Translations under genes and position numbers: made by a program
Assembly: GCA_015492115.1 (NCBI GenBank)
Contig: WGFS01000024.1
Span: 1 to 5,533 of the forward strand
Source: Aquificaceae bacterium
Lineage (GTDB): Bacteria > Aquificota > Aquificia > Aquificales > Aquificaceae
Length of the DNA stretch: 5,533 nt
Direction: 5' to 3'
Shown: one piece after another, positions 1 to 5,510 of the stretch
Numbering within the stretch: position 1 is the stretch's first letter
Layout of the letters: every line of letters begins with the position of its first letter
The notes under the pieces: generated by a model
Told to the model about the DNA's origin: nothing
Databases searched by the model: none
Seen by the model: only the letters and a program-made list of their open reading frames with translations

Positions 1-104
1 CCACCTGCAGGTGCCAATTCCTTCAACCTCCCCTTTACCACCTCATATCCCTCTGGTATGCTCCCAAGCTCCTCGTAAGAGATAACCCTGTCCTCAACGC
101 TCAT
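1..104 (-). CDS. 5' end of an unidentified gene, probably in the nuo operon (partial)
   Basis: An open frame starts with ATG at 104 and runs 34 codons to the left edge without a stop. Its start overlaps the nuoCD stop as ATGA, the usual sign of translational coupling in an operon. AGGAG at 119-115 lies 10 bases upstream of the ATG and can serve as its ribosome binding site. The visible peptide begins MSVEDRVISYEELGSIPEGY and continues as a charged, soluble-looking sequence with no membrane segment, signal peptide or cysteine. It does not look like the start of NuoH (a membrane protein), and I see no NuoE, NuoF, NuoG or NuoI motif in it. Codon choice (GAG, AGG, ATA, AAG) matches the neighbouring genes, so I take it as real. 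The position suggests a role linked to complex I, but function cannot be assigned from 34 residues. Confidence 0.75.
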   Translation of the reverse strand, partial: MSVEDRVISYEELGSIPEGYEVVKGRLKELAPAG

Positions 105-1861
105 CTGTCCGTCTCTCCTACCACAGGGTCCAAACTTCCAAGCAGAGCTATAGCATCAGCAATGGTTCTGCCCTTTATTAGCTTGGGGAATATGGAGAGG
201 TTGTAGAGGGCTCCAGACCTTATCCTCAACCTGTAGGGTTTGCTCCCGCCCCGTGAGTGTATGTAGAAGCCGAGCTCACCCCTCGGGTTCTCAGCGGATG
301 AGTAAACCTCTCCCGCAGGAGCGTTCTCACCGTGCACCACAATGCGGAAGGACTGAACCATATCCTCAAGGGACATGAATACGTCCTCCTTTGGGGGTAT
401 CACCGCGGGGTGGTCTTTGTTCAGGTACGGAGCGTCCTTTGGCAGTTTCTCAAGTTTTTTAACGCACTGCTCTATTATCCTCACGCTCTGAGCCATCTCC
501 TCCATTCTTACCAGATACCTGTCGTAAACGTCCCCCACCTCTCCAACGGGAACGTCAAAATCAACCTCGTCATAGGCAGCGTAAGGCTCAAGCCTCCTCA
601 TGTCGTAGGGAACCCCAGAGCCTCTCGCGACGGGTCCAGAGAGACCGTAGGCGTAAACATCCTCCCGCGTTATGACTCCCACGTCCTTCGTCCTTCTGAG
701 CCATATCCTGTTCCTTGTAAGGAGCATATGGTACTCCTTGAGCTTCTGGGGGAAGTCCTTTATAAAAGCCTTCACCACGTCAAGGGTTCCCTGGGCGAGG
801 TCGTAGTGAACTCCTCCGATCCTCAGAAAAGCGGTGGTGAGCCTGTATCCCGCATTCCCCTCTATTATGTCCATTATCTTCTCACGCTCACGGAAGCAGT
901 ATAGGAACACCGTGAGTGCGCCGAGGTCAAGGGCACCGGTACCGAGCCAGAGGAGGTGGGAGTTTATCCTCTGGAGCTCTGCGAACATCGTCCTTATGTA
1001 CCTTGCCTTCTCAGGAACCTCTATGTTCAGCAATTTCTCAACTGCGGTTACGTAGGAGAGCTCGTTGCATATAGCGGAGATGTAGTCCATCCTGTCAGTG
1101 TAGGGTAGGAACTGGAAGTAGTGAATGTTTTCAGCTATCTTCTCCATCCCCCTGTGGAGCTGTCCAAGGATAACGTCACTCTGCTCAACGAACTCTCCCT
1201 CAAGGTCAAAGAGGAACCATATGGTCCCGTGGGTCCCCGGGTGGAGGGGTCCCCAGTTGAGAACTAGCTGAGCCTTCTTCTTGAGCCTCGCCTTCTCGGT
1301 TCTCTCAAGATCTTCCAATGTCGGAACCTTCGTGTGCAAGACCTCGTAGTCGTGGGAGGGTGGGTCTGTCCTTCCGTGCAGGACTTCCGTGAGGGATGGG
1401 AGCTCCTGCTCAGGTACTCCCCCTATGGGGAAGTCCTTTCTGAGGGGGAAGTGCTCGTAGCCCTCCCACATGAACATCCTTCTGAGGTTCTCATGCCCGA
1501 CGAACTCCACGCCGAACATATCGTAGGCTTCTCTCTCAGCCCACTTGGCACCGGGCCAGAGGTCAGAGACTGTTGGTAGTTTTCCGTTGTTAGCCCAGGA
1601 CTTGACTATTACCCTCTCGTTCTCATCGGGATTGTAGAGTATGTAAACCCCCTGAAACCTTCTTGGATCTTCCGGGAAGTCTATGCAGGTCATATCTATG
1701 AAGTGAAGGAACCTCTCCTTGTCCCTGAGATGCTTCAGGAGCTCTTTAAGTCTCAGATGGGAAACCTCAAGGGAAGTCGCGTGCTCCCCAAAGGAGAAGC
1801 TGACATCCTCCTTGAACTCCTGCCCTATTCTCTCTACGGTAGCTCTGTTAATCCAAGGCAC
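101..1861 (-). CDS. nuoCD: NADH-quinone oxidoreductase subunit C/D, fused (NuoCD)
   Basis: This is a 586-residue fusion of the 30 kDa (NuoC) and 49 kDa (NuoD) subunits of respiratory complex I, which together form much of the quinone-reducing site of the peripheral arm. Residues 1 to about 145 are NuoC, with the 30 kDa signature EREAYDMFGVEF at 109-120 followed by GHENLRR at 122-128. A linker of about 50 residues, proline-containing and then Lys/Arg-rich, leads into NuoD from about 198, starting LNWGPLHPGTHG. By comparison with the Thermus Nqo4 subunit, His211 and Tyr260 (in YTDRMDY) match the quinone-head ligands, and Asp312 (in LDLGALT) is also kept. LHRGMEK is at 235-241 and the C-terminus SLDPVVGETDR is typical. 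The start is GTG, with AAGGAGG five bases upstream. The gene lies 10 bases after nuoB. Fused NuoCD occurs in Aquificales, enterobacteria and some other bacteria. No key residue is missing. Confidence 0.97.
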   Translation of the reverse strand: MPWINRATVERIGQEFKEDVSFSFGEHATSLEVSHLRLKELLKHLRDKERFLHFIDMTCIDFPEDPRRFQGVYILYNPDENERVIVKSWANNGKLPTVSDLWPGAKWAEREAYDMFGVEFVGHENLRRMFMWEGYEHFPLRKDFPIGGVPEQELPSLTEVLHGRTDPPSHDYEVLHTKVPTLEDLERTEKARLKKKAQLVLNWGPLHPGTHGTIWFLFDLEGEFVEQSDVILGQLHRGMEKIAENIHYFQFLPYTDRMDYISAICNELSYVTAVEKLLNIEVPEKARYIRTMFAELQRINSHLLWLGTGALDLGALTVFLYCFREREKIMDIIEGNAGYRLTTAFLRIGGVHYDLAQGTLDVVKAFIKDFPQKLKEYHMLLTRNRIWLRRTKDVGVITREDVYAYGLSGPVARGSGVPYDMRRLEPYAAYDEVDFDVPVGEVGDVYDRYLVRMEEMAQSVRIIEQCVKKLEKLPKDAPYLNKDHPAVIPPKEDVFMSLEDMVQSFRIVVHGENAPAGEVYSSAENPRGELGFYIHSRGGSKPYRLRIRSGALYNLSIFPKLIKGRTIADAIALLGSLDPVVGETDR

Positions 1862-1866
1862 CCTAT

Positions 1867-1873
1867 CCTCCTT
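1867..1873 (-). promoter_or_regulatory. Ribosome binding site of nuoCD, overlapping the nuoB stop
   Basis: AAGGAGG lies five bases before a GTG start at 1861 and shares bases with the nuoB stop codon (TAAGGAGG). No better ATG is placed near it, so it fixes the GTG as the start. The overlap means ribosomes finishing nuoB end on the nuoCD initiation site, which fits coupled translation of two subunits that contact each other in the complex. Confidence 0.85.
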
Positions 1874-2411
1874 AAACGGTCATCTCCTGTGGGACGAAGA
1901 GCCCTTCCTTCTCCACGTCCTTCTTGAACTGGTCAAAAGCTCTGTCGTACTTGGTTATACCCTGCTCCTTTATCTTTCTCTGAAGCTGGAGTATTCCGTA
2001 TATCAACCCCTGGGGGGTGGGGGGACAGCCGGGAACATAGACATCAACGGGTATGACCCTGTCAACGCCCTGAAGGGTAGAGTAAGTTGGGAAAGGTCCT
2101 CCTGCGGATGCACACCCGCCCATGGATATACACCACTTGGGGTCAGGCATCTGGTCCCATATGAGCTTGAGCATGGGAGCGACCTTGTTAACGACCGTCC
2201 CAGCAACTATCAGAACGTCCGACTGTCTTGGAGACGCCCTGAATATGACCCCGAGCCTGTCAAGGTCAAAGCGCGACGCTGCGGTATGCATCATCTCTAT
2301 AGCACAGCAGGCGAGCCCGATAGTAACGGGCCAGAGAGCGTTCCTCCTGCCCCACCTGAGGAGCTCGTCCACCGTTGTCGTTACGAAACCGTTTGAATTT
2401 ATAGTAGCCAT
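1872..2411 (-). CDS. nuoB: NADH-quinone oxidoreductase subunit B (NuoB), cluster N2 subunit
   Basis: This 179-residue protein is the 20 kDa (PSST) subunit of complex I, holding the terminal [4Fe-4S] cluster N2 that passes electrons to quinone. The four expected ligands are present: the adjacent Cys35-Cys36 in GLACCAIEM, Cys100 in SMGGCASAGG, and Cys129 in VPGCPPTPQG. Their spacing closely matches Thermus Nqo6. Cys94 is an extra, non-ligand cysteine. The frame is open upstream to an ATG at 2450, but that start would overlap nuoA by 23 bases. An ATG at 2417 is only two bases from the AGGAGG at 2425-2420. The ATG at 2411 is eight bases from that site and gives MATINSNGF, so I chose it. The gene sits 16 bases after nuoA and 10 before nuoCD. 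The protein is peripheral and sits at the junction with the membrane arm. Confidence 0.97.
   Translation of the reverse strand: MATINSNGFVTTTVDELLRWGRRNALWPVTIGLACCAIEMMHTAASRFDLDRLGVIFRASPRQSDVLIVAGTVVNKVAPMLKLIWDQMPDPKWCISMGGCASAGGPFPTYSTLQGVDRVIPVDVYVPGCPPTPQGLIYGILQLQRKIKEQGITKYDRAFDQFKKDVEKEGLFVPQEMTV
2012..2024. repeat. Paired G6/C6 homopolymer tract inside nuoB
   Basis: The plus strand reads six G, one T, six G. On the coding strand this is CCCCCCACCCCCC and encodes Pro-Pro-Thr-Pro directly after cluster ligand Cys129. It is the strongest homopolymer feature in the window. The amino acids are conserved in the family, but the all-C third positions are a codon choice, so the tract is not forced by the protein. 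Confidence 0.7.
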
Positions 2412-2419
2412 GGTCATTA

Positions 2420-2425
2420 CCTCCT
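2420..2425 (-). promoter_or_regulatory. Ribosome binding site deciding the nuoB start
   Basis: AGGAGG is eight bases upstream of the ATG at 2411 and only two bases from an alternative ATG at 2417. It lies between the nuoA stop (2430-2428) and nuoB. The spacing favours the 2411 start. Confidence 0.8.
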
Positions 2426-2427
2426 CT

Positions 2428-2787
2428 TCAGGTCTGCCACCTGAGCGCACCCTTAGCCCAGGCGTATAGAAAGCCTAAGGCGAGGATGAATATGAAGACC
2501 GCAGCCTCTATCAATCCGTAGAGACCGATCTCCTTAAACACCACCGCCCATGGAAAAAGATAGGCAGCCTCTATGTCAAAGAGTATGAGCAAGAGCCCCA
2601 AAAGGTAGTAACCCTGCTTGAAGGTTCCTCTCGCTTCGGGGTCGTAGAGAGGAACACCGCACTCGTAAGGATAGTCTTCAAGGGGATCTTTTTTCCTCGC
2701 ACCCATTATGTCGTTCAGGAAGGCAAAGACGAGACCTATCGTAACAGCTATAAGAGCGAAGACAAAAAGAGCCCCGTACTCTCCCAT
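2428..2787 (-). CDS. nuoA: NADH-quinone oxidoreductase subunit A (NuoA)
   Basis: This 119-residue membrane protein is the ND3-type subunit of complex I, at the junction between the peripheral arm and the proton-pumping membrane arm. Three membrane helices are visible at about residues 6-26, 58-79 and 89-110. The long loop between helices 1 and 2 carries YECGVP (41-46) with the conserved Cys43, the residue that reports the active/deactive switch in mitochondrial ND3. Helix 2 contains FDIEAAYLFPW (70-80) with the conserved acidic pair Asp71 and Glu73. The frame extends upstream to a TTG at 2811, but CGGAGG at 2798-2793 lies five bases before the ATG at 2787, and the ATG gives the usual short N-terminus (MGEYGALF). 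It is the first gene of the nuo cluster, preceded by its own promoter, with nuoB 16 bases downstream. Confidence 0.96.
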   Translation of the reverse strand: MGEYGALFVFALIAVTIGLVFAFLNDIMGARKKDPLEDYPYECGVPLYDPEARGTFKQGYYLLGLLLILFDIEAAYLFPWAVVFKEIGLYGLIEAAVFIFILALGFLYAWAKGALRWQT

Positions 2788-2792
2788 CGCAT

Positions 2793-2798
2793 CCTCCG
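2793..2798 (-). promoter_or_regulatory. Ribosome binding site deciding the nuoA start
   Basis: CGGAGG lies five bases before the ATG at 2787. The upstream TTG at 2811 has no comparable site, so the shorter 119-residue NuoA is preferred. Confidence 0.8.
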
Positions 2799-2813
2799 AA
2801 AAGGTAGTCAAAA

Positions 2814-2842
2814 ATATAACAGTGTTATGCCCTTACTGTCAA
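2814..2842 (-). promoter_or_regulatory. Sigma70-type promoter for the nuo operon
   Basis: On the minus strand a perfect -35 box TTGACA (2842-2837) is followed by a 17-base spacer and TTATAT (2819-2814) as the -10 box. TATATT one base downstream, with an 18-base spacer, is an alternative reading. Transcription would start near 2807, giving a leader of about 20 bases that contains the nuoA ribosome binding site. The promoter lies wholly between the metK stop and nuoA, so nuo can be expressed independently of metK. A dyad at 2816-2828 covers most of the -10 box and the adjoining spacer. Confidence 0.75.
2816..2828. promoter_or_regulatory. Possible operator: perfect 13-base dyad over the nuo -10 region
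   Basis: The minus strand reads ATAACA-C-TGTTAT, a perfect inverted repeat with 6-base arms and a single central base. It lies in the promoter spacer and overlaps four bases of the -10 box. A dimeric regulator bound here would block RNA polymerase, so the position suggests repression. I cannot assign it to a known regulator family. It is not the FNR consensus, which has TTGAT half-sites separated by four bases. An AT-rich promoter can produce short dyads by chance. Confidence 0.4.
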
Positions 2843-2858
2843 GGAGAATAGAAAGCCC

Positions 2859-4061
2859 TCAGGCTACTGAAAATTCCTTCTTCAAAAATCTCTTCCAGGT
2901 GTTGGGCATCTCATCAAGCTCCTGCTGGGCAATCTTTACAACCTCTTTCTCAAGTCCAGAGATATCTTTAGAGGTTCTCACCTTCACATCGCACACCTGG
3001 GGCTCGTTTATAGGCTTCCCTATCTGGGAAACTATGTAGCAGTATGCCTCCTCAACCTCCTCTATCTCAGTTACAACCCTGTCAGCTATGAGGTTTGCGA
3101 CCACGTTGTATATCTTCCCTATGTGAGATACGGGGTTCTTTCCTGCAGCAGCCTCAAGGCTCATAGGTCTGTAAGGGGTTATAAGCCCATTCACCCTGTT
3201 ACCCCTTCCGACCTGCCCGTCGTCCCCCTGTTCGGCGGATGTCCCTGTGACCGTTATGTAAACTGAACCGCCCTCCGGGTCGTCCGCGGTGTTTATGAAA
3301 ACCTCCACCTCCTTGTCCGTAAGGGAGGAGGTTAGCTCGCTCACCTTCCTGTGAACGGTATCCCTCTTCTGGAGGTAGTCTTCCAGAGAGTTTACGTACC
3401 TGCTCACAAAGGCACAGGCTATAGTGATCCTTATCCTGTCCTCTATCCTAACCCCCATCACCTTTATGTCCTCACCCACCTCGGGGTGTTCCTCCTTGAA
3501 CTGGGGGGAGTTCAGGAACTGCTCGGTTTCAAAGACCACCTTCTCAAGGTCATCAAAGGGAGCGAACCCAACCCCGAAGGAGGTATCGTTCGCAAGGGGA
3601 ACCTCACCCCTTTGCTGAAATCTAAGGAAAAGGTCAACAAGGTCCCTGCTCCCAGGTTTTATCCTTGGCTGTACTATGATGTGCTTGTCAGGGTCAAGAT
3701 TTCTGACGTTCTCCTTTATCCATCTCCTCGCAACCTCTATGGCGAGCTCCTCCACGGGTAGAGGCTTTCCGTTCTTCTCGCTCAACGCTCGCCCTACGAG
3801 GTATATCTCTATGGGAGAGATGACCTCCCCTCCTCCGAACTGGGGATTTGCGACACCCCCAACGAGAAGGGCTTTATCAACGTTGTGGTGCATTATCGCA
3901 CCGAACTCCTCAAGGTATAGCTTGGAGAGCTCCACGGAGAGTTCTTCTGCTATGGAATCGCATATTGTATCTGGATGCCCCACTCCCTTCCTCTCAACTA
4001 TCTCCGCGGACTGGGAGTAAACGGGCTCAAAGGTCATGGGTGTAACAACTATGTTCGCCAA
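2859..4061 (-). CDS. metK: S-adenosylmethionine synthetase, archaeal type
   Basis: This 400-residue cytoplasmic enzyme makes S-adenosylmethionine from methionine and ATP, the methyl donor for most methylations. It belongs to the archaeal AdoMet synthetase family rather than the usual bacterial/eukaryotic MetK family. The family pattern is visible along the whole length: ERKGVGHPDTICD (23-35), FGGGE (75-79), EVPLANDTSFGVG (153-165), GTSAEQGDDG followed by GRGNRVNGLITPYRPMS (273-301), GKNPVSHIGKIYN (308-319) and SQIGKPINEP (345-354). Length is close to archaeal members (about 400-406). The start is TTG at 4061, with GGAGG eight bases upstream. The resulting MANIVVTP matches the N-terminus of archaeal homologues such as that of Methanocaldococcus, so the internal ATG at 4037 is less likely. 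The gene follows the phosphohexomutase by 33 bases and precedes the nuo promoter. The full domain is intact. Confidence 0.95.
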   Translation of the reverse strand: MANIVVTPMTFEPVYSQSAEIVERKGVGHPDTICDSIAEELSVELSKLYLEEFGAIMHHNVDKALLVGGVANPQFGGGEVISPIEIYLVGRALSEKNGKPLPVEELAIEVARRWIKENVRNLDPDKHIIVQPRIKPGSRDLVDLFLRFQQRGEVPLANDTSFGVGFAPFDDLEKVVFETEQFLNSPQFKEEHPEVGEDIKVMGVRIEDRIRITIACAFVSRYVNSLEDYLQKRDTVHRKVSELTSSLTDKEVEVFINTADDPEGGSVYITVTGTSAEQGDDGQVGRGNRVNGLITPYRPMSLEAAAGKNPVSHIGKIYNVVANLIADRVVTEIEEVEEAYCYIVSQIGKPINEPQVCDVKVRTSKDISGLEKEVVKIAQQELDEMPNTWKRFLKKEFSVA

Positions 4062-4069
4062 CCTTCCTA

Positions 4070-4074
4070 CCTCC
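4070..4074 (-). promoter_or_regulatory. Ribosome binding site supporting the TTG start of metK
   Basis: GGAGG lies eight bases before the TTG at 4061. The next in-frame ATG, at 4037, has no purine-rich site before it. Confidence 0.75.
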
Positions 4075-4093
4075 GGGGGATTTAAGCTAAAAA

Positions 4094-4099
4094 ATTATA
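4094..4099 (-). promoter_or_regulatory. Possible -10 box for metK, overlapping the pgm stop
   Basis: A perfect TATAAT on the minus strand spans the last codon and TAA stop of the phosphohexomutase gene and is followed by a run of six T. A start near 4087 would give metK a leader of about 26 bases. No good -35 box lies 16-18 bases upstream (GTCTGG at 17), so metK may instead be read through from pgm. The evidence is weak. Confidence 0.35.
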
Positions 4100-5474
4100 C
4101 ACTCAGGAGAGAGGTGCCAGACTCTATCAGCTCCTCAAGCTCTCTCTCGGTGGGAGCCTCCGCGTAAACCCTTATGAGGGGTTCGGTTCCGGAAGCCCTG
4201 AAGAGGAGCCAGCTCTCGTCCTCAAAAACGAGCTTGAGTCCGTCTATTGTTATAGCTTTCTTTACCTTTCTCCCACCCACCGCCGAAGGCGGTCCTTCTA
4301 TCAGAGACCTTAGTTTCTCCTTGACATTCTCGTCAGCGGGGAAGTCAACCCTCCTGTAGTAGGCGCTCCCGTATTCCTTGAATATCTCCTCTATGTACCG
4401 GGATAGGCTGAGACCTCTTAGAAGGAGGCTCTCCATGATGAAGAGGGCAGACATGAGCCCATCCCTTTCTGGTAGGAAGGAGGGAACCCCGTAGCCTCCG
4501 CTCTCCTCTCCGCCGAATATAACCTTCTCCTTCAGTATGAGCTCGTTTATGTTCTTGAACCCTACCGGAACCTCCCTGAGCTCTATTCCCTCAGCCCTGC
4601 ATATCCTGTCCGCAAGGTAGGTTGTAGATACGGTCTTTACCACTATCCCGTCCCTCATGTTCTTGTGCTTTATGAGGTGGAGTAGGAGGATAACGTATAT
4701 TAACTGAGTATTGACGTAGTTCCCCCTATCGTCCACGAGAGCTATGCGGTCTCCGTCCCCGTCGTTCGCCACCCCCAGATCTGCTCCGAGTGCCCTTACC
4801 TTCTCTATCAGAGGTTTCAGGTTCTTCTCAACCGGCTCGGGGGCGTGCCCTCCGAAGAGGGCGTCTCTGTAGCTCCTTATACCTACCACCTGAACCCTTG
4901 TGTTTTCAAGAGCCCTTGAAAGGAGCCCAGAGGATGTCCCGTACATGGCGTCGTGGACTACCTTGAATTCCCTTTCTCTGAAAAGCTCAAGGCTCACCTG
5001 CTCCCTCACCCTCGTAAGGTACCCCTCCTCAACGTCTATAAACTGGGGCTCTGCTGAAGGTGCAGGCTCTCCGGACACATCGGCGAGCCTTTTTTCTATC
5101 TCACTTACAAACTCTGGGGTTGCGGAGCCTCCAAAGCTCTCCTTCACCTTGTAGCCGTTGTAGGCAGGCGGGTTGTGGGATGCGGTTATCATGACCCCGT
5201 TCTCAAAGCCCAGGTATCTGACACAGAAGGAGACCATAGGGGTAGTGCATGCCCTTTTTGTCAGCTTCACCTCAAGACCTTCCGAGACGAAGACATCGTA
5301 AACCTGCCTTGCGAAGTTCTCAGAGGAGAACCTCCAGTCGTAGCCTACCAGGACTCTTTTCAGTCCCTTTTCTTTTAGAACCTCAGCGTGGGCACGCGCG
5401 ACCTTCCTGACGTTCTCGTAGGTGAACTGGTCTCCTATTACCGCCCTCCATCCGTCCGTCCCAAATCTGATCAT
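4095..5474 (-). CDS. Alpha-D-phosphohexomutase (phosphoglucomutase/phosphomannomutase)
   Basis: This 459-residue cytoplasmic enzyme moves phosphate between C1 and C6 of a hexose phosphate, feeding nucleotide-sugar, polysaccharide or glycogen synthesis. All four active-site elements are present in order: the catalytic phosphoserine loop TASHNP (97-102, Ser99), the Mg-binding loop NDGDGDR (237-243, Asp238/240/242), the sugar-recognition loop GGEESGG (321-327), and the phosphate-binding loop RASGTEP (426-432). The EES version of the sugar loop is more like phosphoglucomutases than GEMSGH-type phosphomannomutases or GlmM, so glucose phosphate is the likelier substrate, but dual activity is common and I give no symbol. 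The start is the ATG at 5474 (MIRFGTDGWR, the usual family N-terminus). An in-frame GTG at 5498 would add eight atypical residues. Neither start has a Shine-Dalgarno site. It is followed by metK after 33 bases. Confidence 0.93.
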   Translation of the reverse strand: MIRFGTDGWRAVIGDQFTYENVRKVARAHAEVLKEKGLKRVLVGYDWRFSSENFARQVYDVFVSEGLEVKLTKRACTTPMVSFCVRYLGFENGVMITASHNPPAYNGYKVKESFGGSATPEFVSEIEKRLADVSGEPAPSAEPQFIDVEEGYLTRVREQVSLELFREREFKVVHDAMYGTSSGLLSRALENTRVQVVGIRSYRDALFGGHAPEPVEKNLKPLIEKVRALGADLGVANDGDGDRIALVDDRGNYVNTQLIYVILLLHLIKHKNMRDGIVVKTVSTTYLADRICRAEGIELREVPVGFKNINELILKEKVIFGGEESGGYGVPSFLPERDGLMSALFIMESLLLRGLSLSRYIEEIFKEYGSAYYRRVDFPADENVKEKLRSLIEGPPSAVGGRKVKKAITIDGLKLVFEDESWLLFRASGTEPLIRVYAEAPTERELEELIESGTSLLSV

Positions 5475-5481
5475 GGGTATA

Positions 5482-5510
5482 ATTTTAAACTTGTGCACCT
5501 ATCATGTCGT
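5482..5510 (-). promoter_or_regulatory. Possible promoter for pgm giving a leaderless transcript
   Basis: On the minus strand ACGACA (5510-5505, four of six matches to TTGACA) and TAAAAT (5487-5482, five of six matches to TATAAT) are separated by exactly 17 bases. The predicted start is near 5475, one base before the pgm ATG. The sequence before that ATG (CAAGTTTAAAATTATACCC) has no Shine-Dalgarno site, unlike every other gene in the window, which fits a leaderless mRNA. Confidence 0.4.

Noticed and set aside
2..13. Perfect 12-base palindrome CACCTGCAGGTG
   Set aside because: It is within coding sequence of the partial gene, with no repeat elsewhere in the window; a palindrome of this length can arise by chance.
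332..904. Plus-strand open frame (190 codons) opposite nuoD
   Set aside because: It is antisense to the most conserved part of NuoD, with histidine/valine-rich, unprotein-like composition and no domain.
1719..2396. Long plus-strand open frame (225 codons) opposite nuoC and nuoB
   Set aside because: It lies wholly antisense to two conserved genes, crosses their boundary, has no ribosome binding site I can see and no recognisable motif. GC-rich coding DNA often leaves the opposite strand open.
2411..2450. Longer NuoB starting at ATG 2450
   Set aside because: It would overlap nuoA by 23 bases and leave the good AGGAGG site inside the coding region; the ATG at 2411 has correct spacing to it.
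2854..2865. Hairpin AGCC-TGAG-GGCT over the metK stop, followed by a pyrimidine-rich stretch, as a terminator
   Set aside because: The stem is only four base pairs and the tail (TTCTATTCTCC) is not a proper T-run, so it is too weak to call.
5475..5498. Longer phosphohexomutase starting at GTG 5498
   Set aside because: The eight extra residues (MHKFKIIP) are not typical of the family, and there is no ribosome binding site before the GTG.
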